Shown here piece after piece: positions 1 through 5,548 of a stretch of DNA of 8,606 nt. Position numbers and translations under genes: made by a program. Position 1 is the stretch's first letter; the number at the start of each line of letters is the position of its first letter. The notes below the pieces were generated by a model. That model saw only the letters and a list, made by a program, of their open reading frames with translations. It was not told the DNA's origin and ran no database searches. Origin of the DNA: Aquificaceae bacterium (GTDB lineage Bacteria; Aquificota; Aquificia; Aquificales; Aquificaceae); the NCBI GenBank assembly GCA_015487535.1, contig WFPN01000331.1:1-8606 (forward strand). The letters are read 5' to 3'.

Positions 1-666
1 CTCTGCCTTAGTTGCCCACTCAGCGTGGGTAGCCGCCCTACGGCTTATAAGTACCACGCTGTCCATTCCGGTCAGTTCCTTCAGCTGATCGAGGATAGGG
101 TTGAAGGGGGTGATCAGCTCTACAGCCCCCAGGTACTCTGTTCCCTCTAGAACCGGGTACGCCCCGGTAACTATCGTTCTCTTCAATCCTACCTCTATAC
201 CCCTCTGGGGTGTTCTCCTCTGAGCGACTGTAACTATTATTCTCCTGAACTTGGAAACGTCTATACCGTACCTCTCGGGGTTCCAGGTTCTGAAGAAGGA
301 GACGGCGAGGGGCGTGAGGAAGTGAAGCCTTATATCGTATATACCGGTAAGCATCTCCAGATCCGCCCTGACCTTAACGTACTTGTAAAGGAGCTTCCTG
401 TCCTTCTTGGCCAAGGCCTTCTTCACATCTGGATCCTGACTGACCAGGTAAGCGACCGCGAGACCCGAGCTCTCCCTGTCGTTCACCAGCTGCCTGAAGA
501 GCTTATAGCCGTTGTTAAGGGTGTCCTGGGCCTGCTTCTTCAACTGCTGCTGGAGGAGAACGTAGCTTATCGCTCCTATGGAAACTATAAGCACGGCGAG
601 TATGATAACGTTTGGAATGACGAACTTCTCTATGAGGGACGCGTTCTTGAAGTACCTACCTACCAT
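1..666 (-). CDS. Membrane sensor / methyl-accepting chemotaxis-type protein, N-terminal part (partial at window edge)
   Basis: The frame begins at an ATG at 666 and stays open for 222 codons to the left edge, so the C-terminal part is missing. AGGAGGT lies 5 nt upstream and fixes the start. Residues about 15-38 form one hydrophobic membrane helix after a short basic cytoplasmic N-terminus. The rest is an extracytoplasmic domain. Its blocks around residues 113-145 (LHFLTP, SFFRTWNPERYG, D-S-K-F-R) and 156-187 (RGIEVG, GAYPVLEG, YLGAVEL) match, from memory, the double-Cache type 3 sensor domain found in chemoreceptors, histidine kinases and diguanylate cyclases. Such domains bind small ligands and signal across the membrane. 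The output module (MCP signalling, kinase or GGDEF) lies outside the window, so chemoreceptor is the likeliest class but not proven. It follows the 395-residue gene by 12 bp and is probably cotranscribed with it. Confidence 0.8.
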   Translation of the reverse strand, partial: MVGRYFKNASLIEKFVIPNVIILAVLIVSIGAISYVLLQQQLKKQAQDTLNNGYKLFRQLVNDRESSGLAVAYLVSQDPDVKKALAKKDRKLLYKYVKVRADLEMLTGIYDIRLHFLTPLAVSFFRTWNPERYGIDVSKFRRIIVTVAQRRTPQRGIEVGLKRTIVTGAYPVLEGTEYLGAVELITPFNPILDQLKELTGMDSVVLISRRAATHAEWATKAE

Positions 667-671
667 CGGCA

Positions 672-678
672 ACCTCCT
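672..678 (-). promoter_or_regulatory. Shine-Dalgarno site of the Cache sensor gene
   Basis: AGGAGGT on the minus strand is a full match to the anti-SD complement. It lies 5 nt before the ATG at 666 and fills most of the 12 bp gap after the upstream stop codon. It shows that this genome uses strong SD sites in places, in contrast to the SD-less otsA and otsB starts. Confidence 0.75.
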
Positions 679-1866
679 CTACATTATATCGGGCAGAACC
701 TCCTTGATTTTTCGCAGAAACTCTTTCGCAAGCTCTTCCTCGGGAAACTCCTTCTTGAGCCTTTCTACCAGTATCCTCATCTGATTGAGGCTCATGGCGC
801 TTTCCTTGAACCCGAGCTCGTCGAGGGTTTTCTCCCATATCAGCTTCCCCACCGGGCCTATCTCCTTTATGAAGACGGACCTCACCTCTCCCACCTTATC
901 CACGGGAATTTCGCTCTCGACTACGGTTGCCTCCTCCGAGGTTCCCTCTATGCTCACCTCTATCGGGAGGGGCTTCTCTATGATGGAAATCTCGTAAACC
1001 CTTATGCTTCTGTCGGGCATGTTCTCCGCCTTAACGGAGAGCCTACCGGCGAGCTCCTCGTCTGCCACGAATAGGCCCTTTTCCTTTACGAGCCTGTCCA
1101 CCTGCTGGCCCCTGAAGAAGAGGTCGTACCTGTATATACCTCCACCCTCGATAAGGATGATGGCATTCCTCTTGCCCTGCTCTACGAAATCCTTAGCCTC
1201 CGCGTAGGTCATGAACTTCGAGTCCACCGAGTGGATATTGTCCGAGTGCATGGAGTACATGAAGCTTAGGATCTCGTACTCGAGGGTGTACATGGACATG
1301 AAGCTCTTGGCAGGGACAAGGTTAGCGTTGATGTAATCCACCGCCTGTGAGGCGAAGGAGTTATCACCGCCAAACACGGCAACGGGCACCCCTTCCTGAA
1401 ATACCACCATGCCCAGAAGACTCTCCTGGGTGTACAGAGCCATGTAACCGCTCAGATGACTCCTCTGGGCCAGGAGGAACTCCTTATCTAGGTCTAGAAA
1501 GCTGAGTGAAGTGGTCTCCTGGACCACAGTGCCGAAGGGAAAGAAGAAGAGGGCTCCGGACCTTCCCGGATCGTGATGGTACTCCTGAAAACCTACGAGA
1601 TCGTCCAGAGTGCACTCCGCAAAGGTCCCAGTTCCTTCCCTCTCCTCGAGCTTGAAGTTCTCCAGGGTGCCGACGATCCTCCTTCCGTCCGAGTAGATGC
1701 TCACAAGCTTGAAGGGGCTTCCATCTACGAAGAGAAGGTAATCGTCCCTGTTCCAGTAGGTAGCCCTGAAGAAGCCCGTGAGGCCCCTCTTCCTCGCCTC
1801 GTCGAATATGTTTCCCAGGTTTATTACATTTATATCTAGGTCTTTAAAGAGAACCCTTTTAATCAT
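679..1866 (-). CDS. Uncharacterised three-module protein, possibly sensory/regulatory
   Basis: A 395-residue soluble protein that I do not firmly recognise. It has no signal peptide or membrane helix. Three segments share a pattern of hydrophobic strand, then F-x-x-G-x-P or similar, then strand and a glycine turn: residues about 29-61 (LLFVDGSPFKLVSIYSDG), 139-167 (MVVFQEGVPVAVFGG) and 230-256 (IILIEGGGIYRYDLFFRG). This looks like repeated small alpha/beta modules and weakly recalls DUF4388/PATAN-like domains of bacterial signalling proteins. After an acidic linker (about 305-325), the tail at 327-391 has an I-G-P-V-G-K-L motif followed by an amphipathic helical stretch. It resembles a short C-terminal domain seen on some bacterial signalling proteins, including kinases. 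The gene lies 32 bp after nth and 12 bp before the Cache sensor gene, so a role with that sensor is plausible. The family assignments are from memory and tentative; the repeats and the gene itself are visible. Confidence 0.7.
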   Translation of the reverse strand: MIKRVLFKDLDINVINLGNIFDEARKRGLTGFFRATYWNRDDYLLFVDGSPFKLVSIYSDGRRIVGTLENFKLEEREGTGTFAECTLDDLVGFQEYHHDPGRSGALFFFPFGTVVQETTSLSFLDLDKEFLLAQRSHLSGYMALYTQESLLGMVVFQEGVPVAVFGGDNSFASQAVDYINANLVPAKSFMSMYTLEYEILSFMYSMHSDNIHSVDSKFMTYAEAKDFVEQGKRNAIILIEGGGIYRYDLFFRGQQVDRLVKEKGLFVADEELAGRLSVKAENMPDRSIRVYEISIIEKPLPIEVSIEGTSEEATVVESEIPVDKVGEVRSVFIKEIGPVGKLIWEKTLDELGFKESAMSLNQMRILVERLKKEFPEEELAKEFLRKIKEVLPDIM

Positions 1867-1882
1867 CTTCCCCTGCTTCCCC
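1867..1882 (-). promoter_or_regulatory. Doubled purine-rich ribosome-binding region
   Basis: Minus strand upstream of the ATG at 1866 holds GGGGAAG twice (1876-1882 and 1867-1873) with a 9 bp period. The second copy abuts the start codon, which is too close for an ideal SD site. The first copy is 9 nt upstream and is the more likely ribosome contact. Confidence 0.4.
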
Positions 1883-1898
1883 TAGTCTATTTCGGACA

Positions 1899-2585
1899 TT
1901 ATAACCTTACCTTACAGGACTCACACAGCTCACAGATAGGGCACTCTTCACATCTAGGGTTCTTTGCCGTGCACACGTTCTTCCCGTGGTTAAGGAGTAG
2001 GAAGGAGAAGGTCGTCCAGTGCTCCTTGGGGACTATATCCATAAGCTCAAACTCCACCTTGTCCGGGTCCTTCTCTTTCGTAAAGCCTATCCTCTGAGAT
2101 ACCCTGAGAACGTGCCTGTCCACTATTATCGCCGGTAGGCCGAATGCCCCTCCCAGGACCATGTTGGCGGTCTTCCTCCCAACACCGGGGAGCTTGACCA
2201 TCTCCTCCACGCTCCTCGGTATCTCTCCACCGAACTCCTTGATCAGCGCTTCACAGCACTTCTTTATAAGCTTCGCCTTCCTGCGGTAAAAGTTTATGGA
2301 GCTTATATCCCTCTCGAGCTCATCCAACGGAACCCTGACGAAATCCTCCGGCCCCTTGTATTTTTTGAAGAGCTCCTTTCTGAGCTCGTTCACCTTCTTA
2401 TCAGACTCCTGAGCGGCGAGTATTGCCTCTATAAGGAGCTGGAAGGCGTTGTCGAACTCGAGCTCGAGCCGGGCGTCCGGGTATAGCTCCCTGAGCTTCT
2501 CTATTACCTTCTTGGCCCTCTCCCTCAGCCCTCGAGCTCTTTCAGGAGCTTCTCCACGTGACCCTTCGCCTTTACGTTGTACCAT
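1899..2585 (-). CDS. nth: Endonuclease III (DNA glycosylase/AP lyase)
   Basis: A bifunctional glycosylase/AP lyase that excises oxidised pyrimidines and nicks the abasic site in base excision repair. Numbered from the ATG at 2585 (228 residues), it has the helix-hairpin-helix L-P-G-V-G-R-K-T-A at 132-140 with the catalytic lysine K138 (E. coli K120), and the catalytic aspartate D156 in I-V-D-R-H (E. coli D138). The 4Fe-4S ligands C205-X6-C212-X2-C215-X5-C221 have exactly the E. coli spacing, with two further cysteines at C218 and C224. The start is uncertain. The ATG at 2585 gives a 61 bp overlap with bcp and 18-19 extra residues. E. coli Met1 aligns near residue 19, next to an in-frame CTG at 2528-2526 that overlaps the bcp stop as CTGA. 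No ATG, GTG or TTG lies between. The function is certain; the 5' end is not. Confidence 0.95.
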   Translation of the reverse strand: MVQRKGEGSRGEAPERARGLRERAKKVIEKLRELYPDARLELEFDNAFQLLIEAILAAQESDKKVNELRKELFKKYKGPEDFVRVPLDELERDISSINFYRRKAKLIKKCCEALIKEFGGEIPRSVEEMVKLPGVGRKTANMVLGGAFGLPAIIVDRHVLRVSQRIGFTKEKDPDKVEFELMDIVPKEHWTTFSFLLLNHGKNVCTAKNPRCEECPICELCESCKVRL

Positions 2586-2995
2586 GCCTTCTTTATCCTC
2601 CCCTCTTCGTCGATCAGGAATGTGGACCTGATTATACCCTTGGTCACCTTCCCGTACATCTTTTTCTCCCCGTAAGCCCCGTAGGACTCGGCAACCTTCT
2701 TGTCCGGGTCGCTCAGGAGGGGGAAGTTGAGGTTGTACTTCTCCTTGAACTTCCTGTGGGACTCAACGCTGTCCGGACTCACGCCCACAACCTTGTAGCC
2801 CCTCTCCACGAGAACGTTAAGGTTGTCCCTGAAGTCACAGGCCTCCACCGTGCAACCGGGGGTATTGTCCTTGGGGTAGAAGTAAAGTATGAGCCTGTTT
2901 CCCCTGAAATCCTTCAGGCAGAACTCCTTCTCCTCTCCCTTTTCATCTATTCCTTTGAGACAGAAGTCCGGAGCCTTGTCCCCTTCTTTCAGCAT
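2525..2995 (-). CDS. bcp: Thioredoxin-dependent peroxiredoxin (BCP/PrxQ type)
   Basis: A cytoplasmic thiol peroxidase that reduces hydrogen peroxide and organic hydroperoxides and is recycled by a thioredoxin-like reductant. The 156 residues match the usual BCP length. The active-site block Y-P-K-D-N-T-P-G-C-T-V-E-A-C carries the peroxidatic cysteine C48 in T-P-G-C-T and the resolving cysteine C53 five residues later. This is the intramolecular disulfide arrangement of E. coli BCP (C45/C50). The later blocks P-L-L-S-D and I-R-S-T-F-L-I-D are also typical. Extra cysteines at 12 and 26 are of unknown significance. The ATG at 2995 is supported by AAGGGAGG 6 nt upstream. It is the first gene of the leftward operon, overlapping the start region of nth, and is divergent from the DUF5752 gene. 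Confidence 0.96.
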   Translation of the reverse strand: MLKEGDKAPDFCLKGIDEKGEEKEFCLKDFRGNRLILYFYPKDNTPGCTVEACDFRDNLNVLVERGYKVVGVSPDSVESHRKFKEKYNLNFPLLSDPDKKVAESYGAYGEKKMYGKVTKGIIRSTFLIDEEGRIKKAWYNVKAKGHVEKLLKELEG

Positions 2996-3027
2996 GCCTT
3001 GCCTCCCTTTCAGTTTAACATTATTAT
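2996..3027. promoter_or_regulatory. Divergent promoter region between bcp and the DUF5752 gene
   Basis: Only 32 bp separate two divergent start codons. On the minus strand, AAGGGAGG (3002-3009) is the bcp SD. A perfect TATAAT lies at 3028-3023 of the minus strand, about 28 bp upstream of the bcp ATG, a sensible -10 position, though I see no good -35. On the plus strand TTTAACAT precedes the ATG at 3028 and could be a -10 for a nearly leaderless transcript; no SD is visible there. The promoter assignments are inference from position and motif only. Confidence 0.45.
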
Positions 3028-3642
3028 ATGACCCAGTTCGCCTTCAGGTCCGAGCTGTGGACGGCCCAGTACACGGGGATAAAGGCCAACACCCTGGCCT
3101 CCTTTGCAAGGGCCCTCAAGGAGGTGGACGACGACACCATCTACTACCACCTTTACAGGAACCTATTTGAGTATCACTTCCTGCCGACAGACTACGGGAA
3201 CAGCTTCGCCTACTGGCTCGCCGAGAACGGCTTCCCCGTTTTAGCGGAGAAGTTCTCCGCCCTCGACCTCCTCGAATGCGTCTGCATAGCCGACATGAGG
3301 GAGAGGATGCTCGATATACTCCGCTCGGACATAGATGGAATAGAGAAGATATGCAAGCCCTTCTACTTCATAAGGGCTGTAAGGAGGACCATCGATCTCG
3401 GGATAAGGGCGAGGAACCTGGAGGAGTTCAGAGAGGGGATAGGAAAGGTCGGAATACACTCCCTCTTCTACCATCTGGTCACCTCGAGGCTCTACCACGG
3501 CGAACCAACGAACGACTTTTCCAGATGGCTGAGAGAGATAGGGGAGGAGGAAAAGGCGGAGGAGATAGACAGGTTAGATCTCATGGCTTACAGCCTGTAC
3601 GAGGTCAGGAACAGGATACTGAAGATCCTTTCGGAGAGTTGA
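3028..3642 (+). CDS. DUF5752 family protein, internally duplicated, cotranscribed with treT
   Basis: A soluble 204-residue protein of unknown function that I match from memory to the DUF5752 family, often found near trehalose or glycosyltransferase genes. Two tandem copies of one module make up the whole protein. Copy 1 (about 4-100) has F-x-F-R-S, T-G-I-K-A-N, I-Y-Y-H, N-S-F-A-Y-W-L and L-D-L-L. Copy 2 (about 112-204) has F-Y-F-I-R, L-G-I-R-A-R-N, L-F-Y-H, N-D-F-S-R-W-L and L-D-L-M. Each module keeps a Y-H pair and an N-x-F-x-x-W-L block. No known catalytic signature is visible. The ATG at 3028 has no SD but starts right at the family's conserved N-terminus. The stop lies 1 bp before treT, so the two are probably translated together, which suggests a role with TreT or in its control. 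Function is unknown. Confidence 0.88.
   Translation: MTQFAFRSELWTAQYTGIKANTLASFARALKEVDDDTIYYHLYRNLFEYHFLPTDYGNSFAYWLAENGFPVLAEKFSALDLLECVCIADMRERMLDILRSDIDGIEKICKPFYFIRAVRRTIDLGIRARNLEEFREGIGKVGIHSLFYHLVTSRLYHGEPTNDFSRWLREIGEEEKAEEIDRLDLMAYSLYEVRNRILKILSES
3633..3638 (+). promoter_or_regulatory. Shine-Dalgarno site of treT inside the DUF5752 gene end
   Basis: GGAGAG lies 5 nt before the treT ATG at 3644 and within the last codons of the upstream gene, whose TGA is 1 nt from that ATG. This arrangement favours reinitiation or coupling and supports the chosen start. Confidence 0.55.
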
Positions 3643-3643
3643 T

Positions 3644-4849
3644 ATGCTCGAAGAGTACTCAAGGTTCATAGACGAAGGCTCCCTTTTGGAGCTCCAGAAG
3701 GTTGCAGAGAGGCTGAGAGGGGTAAAGGTTCTGCACGTGAACTCCACCAAGCTGGGAGGTGGTGTGGCCGAGATCCTGTACAGGATGGTTCCCCTGATGA
3801 ACGAGCTCGGTATAGAGACACACTGGGAGGTGATAAAGGGGGATCTCGATTTTTTCAAGGTCACCAAGAAGATACACAACCTCCTCCATCTACCTGGAGA
3901 AGAGAAACTGAACCATGAGGACGTTATAACCTACATGAAGTACACCTACCAAAACGTCTCGTACATAGACACCGATCCCTTCGATGTTATCTTCATACAC
4001 GATCCCCAACCGCTGGGATTGATAGTCAAGAAGAAGAGGGGGCAGAAGTGGATATGGAGGTGCCACATAGACGTCTCTACACCAGACGAAGAGACGTGGA
4101 AGTTCCTCGAGATGTTTGTGAACGGGTACGATGCGAGCATATTCCACATACCAGAGTTCGTGAGAGAGGGGGTTAGTATACCTGCCTTCGTTATACCCCC
4201 GTCGATAGATCCCCTCCACGACAAGAACAGGGAGCTGAAGGAGGACTACGTTCACCATGTGTTCAACAAGTTCGGGATAGATCCGGAAAAACCTATAGTC
4301 CTTCAGGTTTCCCGCTTCGACAGGCTGAAGGACCCCATCGGGGTAATAGAGGCTTACAGGATCGTCAGGAGAAGGTACGAATGCCAGCTGGTCCTCGCGG
4401 GTTCTTTCGCCAGCGACGATCCGGAAGGTGAAGAGGTTTACAGGGAGGTGCTGGAGGTCAAGGGAGACGATCCCGACGTATTCGTCCTCAACCTACCCCC
4501 TAACAGCCACATGGAGATAAACGCCCTCCAGAGGGCGGCCACCGTGGTGGTTCAGAAGTCGATAAGGGAGGGCTTCGGCCTGGTGGTATCGGAGGCGATG
4601 TGGAAGGGCAAGCCCGTGATAGGAAGCAACATAGGGGGCATAAGGAGACAGATAATAAACGGCGTAACGGGATACCTGATAAACAGCATAGAGGGAACAG
4701 CCTTCAGGATAAAGCAGCTTCTCGCCGACGAGAAGAGGAGGGAGGAGATGGGCAGGAACGCCCACGAGAGGGTAAAGCACAGCTTCCTGATAACGAGACA
4801 TCTGAAGGATTACCTACTTCTGGTGAGCAGCCTTATCGATGGAGGCTAG
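3644..4849 (+). CDS. treT: Trehalose synthase TreT (glycosyl-transferring, GT4 family)
   Basis: A retaining glycosyltransferase that joins NDP-glucose and free glucose into trehalose in one, in some relatives reversible, step. Its 401 residues match the length of archaeal TreT (about 415). It is similar throughout to the Pyrococcus horikoshii enzyme as I recall it: H-V-N-S-T then G-G-G-V-A-E (38-43) for the nucleotide loop, F-I-H-D-P-Q-P (117-123), W-R-C-H-I-D-V-S (138-145), and P-P-S-I-D-P (185-190). The nucleotide-sugar site has V-S-R-F-D-R-L-K (222-229), followed by S-I-R-E-G-F-G-L with the GT4 E-X7-E pair E309 and E317. It is a cytoplasmic enzyme with no signal peptide or membrane helix. 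Its last 36 bp overlap the end of otsB on the opposite strand. The preferred donor (ADP-, UDP- or GDP-glucose) cannot be read from the sequence. Confidence 0.95.
   Translation: MLEEYSRFIDEGSLLELQKVAERLRGVKVLHVNSTKLGGGVAEILYRMVPLMNELGIETHWEVIKGDLDFFKVTKKIHNLLHLPGEEKLNHEDVITYMKYTYQNVSYIDTDPFDVIFIHDPQPLGLIVKKKRGQKWIWRCHIDVSTPDEETWKFLEMFVNGYDASIFHIPEFVREGVSIPAFVIPPSIDPLHDKNRELKEDYVHHVFNKFGIDPEKPIVLQVSRFDRLKDPIGVIEAYRIVRRRYECQLVLAGSFASDDPEGEEVYREVLEVKGDDPDVFVLNLPPNSHMEINALQRAATVVVQKSIREGFGLVVSEAMWKGKPVIGSNIGGIRRQIINGVTGYLINSIEGTAFRIKQLLADEKRREEMGRNAHERVKHSFLITRHLKDYLLLVSSLIDGG
4814..4849. other. 36 bp convergent coding overlap of treT and otsB
   Basis: The treT stop (TAG at 4847-4849) lies inside otsB, and the otsB stop (TAG on the minus strand, 4816-4814) lies inside treT. 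The same 36 bp encode the last 11 residues of TreT and the last 11 of OtsB. No T-tract terminator fits between them. Confidence 0.9.
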
Positions 4850-5521
4850 GAATTTGTAAACTTCATCCACATCCTTTAGAAGTATGTCAGCCTCCGGCGG
4901 CTTTTTCTCCCCTACGAATACCGCCTTTCCCCCGAGCTCTCTTACCTTCCTGAGTGCAAAGAGGTCCGTCGTGTCGTCTCCTATGTACACAAGCTCCTCA
5001 TCGGGCTTTCTGCCAACCAACCTCAGGAAGTTCTCCACCGCCGTTCCCTTGTCGAAGCCCCCGTATATGGCCTCGAGGACCTTCTTCCCCTCTATCACCT
5101 TCTTCGGGGGGTGTTCTCTGAGAAATTCGTAGAACACTTTCTTAACCTTCTCCTCATCCCCCCTGTACTCCCTGTAATGTATGGCAAAGCATCCTTCCTT
5201 CTCCTCAAGGAGAACGCCTTCGAGATCCTTCAGCCTCTCCCTAAGCTTGCTTAAATCCGGAACCTCCCCGTTCAGGAAGTTGCCTATCAGCTTTTTACCC
5301 CTGTATATCTTGGCCCCGTGCGATGTAACTACGTACATGGTTTCTGGGACCTCGCCGAAGACCTCCCTGAAGCTATCCATGTCCCTGCCGGTAACTATGG
5401 CGAGCCTGTGCCTCCTCGACAGCTCTTCCAGAAATTCTTTTCTTTCAGGATCTATCCTTGCCTCGGAAGGTTTTGGTGCTATGGGAGTAAGCGTGCCATC
5501 GTAGTCTAAGAGTATTACCAT
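4814..5521 (-). CDS. otsB: Trehalose-6-phosphate phosphatase
   Basis: A HAD-superfamily phosphatase that converts trehalose 6-phosphate to trehalose, the second step of the OtsA-OtsB route. The 235 residues begin almost directly with motif I, L-L-D-Y-D-G-T-L, with nucleophile D6 and acid/base D8. Motif II is T44 in I-V-T-G-R-D, the motif III lysine is K158 in G-F-D-K-G-T-A, and motif IV is I-G-D-D-T-T-D with D182, D183 and D186. The T-P-I-A-P-K-P block after motif I and the D-K-G-T-A-V segment favour OtsB over other IIB HAD phosphatases. It is slightly shorter than E. coli OtsB (266). The start lies 27 bp from otsA on the other strand and has no SD. The 3' end overlaps treT by 36 bp. Confidence 0.93.
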   Translation of the reverse strand: MVILLDYDGTLTPIAPKPSEARIDPERKEFLEELSRRHRLAIVTGRDMDSFREVFGEVPETMYVVTSHGAKIYRGKKLIGNFLNGEVPDLSKLRERLKDLEGVLLEEKEGCFAIHYREYRGDEEKVKKVFYEFLREHPPKKVIEGKKVLEAIYGGFDKGTAVENFLRLVGRKPDEELVYIGDDTTDLFALRKVRELGGKAVFVGEKKPPEADILLKDVDEVYKFLASIDKAAHQK

Positions 5522-5548
5522 CCCGGATTAAGTTATTTTAATAACAAT
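5522..5548. promoter_or_regulatory. Divergent otsB/otsA promoter region, SD-less on both sides
   Basis: A 27 bp AT-rich gap lies between two start codons on opposite strands. On the plus strand, TTTAAT (5537-5542, 5 of 6 to the -10 consensus) ends 6 nt before the otsA ATG, the distance expected for a leaderless transcript. On the minus strand, TAAAAT (5540-5535, 5 of 6) lies 13 nt before the otsB ATG. Neither gene has a purine-rich SD. The two -10 candidates overlap, so the two promoters would compete. The promoter reading is inference. Confidence 0.5.
5532..5545. repeat. Inverted repeat GTTATT-tt-AATAAC in the otsB/otsA gap
   Basis: Perfect 6 bp arms flank a 2 bp centre, placed 3 bp before the otsA start and overlapping both -10 candidates. 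It could be a small operator or just a consequence of two AT-rich promoters back to back. The arms are short and AT-rich, so chance is a real possibility. Confidence 0.5.

Noticed and set aside
322..1074. A 250-codon plus-strand open frame opposite the Cache sensor and the 395-residue gene
   Set aside because: It spans two well-supported minus-strand genes and their junction. Its product is rich in L, Y, H and P as expected of an antisense shadow, and it has no recognisable domain.
2558..3031. A 157-codon plus-strand open frame antisense to bcp
   Set aside because: It covers bcp, whose catalytic cysteines and SD are clear. The antisense product shows no motif and no SD, so it is a codon-bias shadow.
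3890..4258. A 122-codon minus-strand open frame inside treT
   Set aside because: It lies wholly within treT, which is conserved over its full length. The antisense frame has no domain or upstream signals.
4829..4847. Possible hairpin AGCCT / AGGCT at the treT-otsB junction as a terminator
   Set aside because: Only a 5 bp stem with a 9 nt loop and no T-tract on either strand. It lies in coding sequence, so it is not a credible rho-independent terminator.
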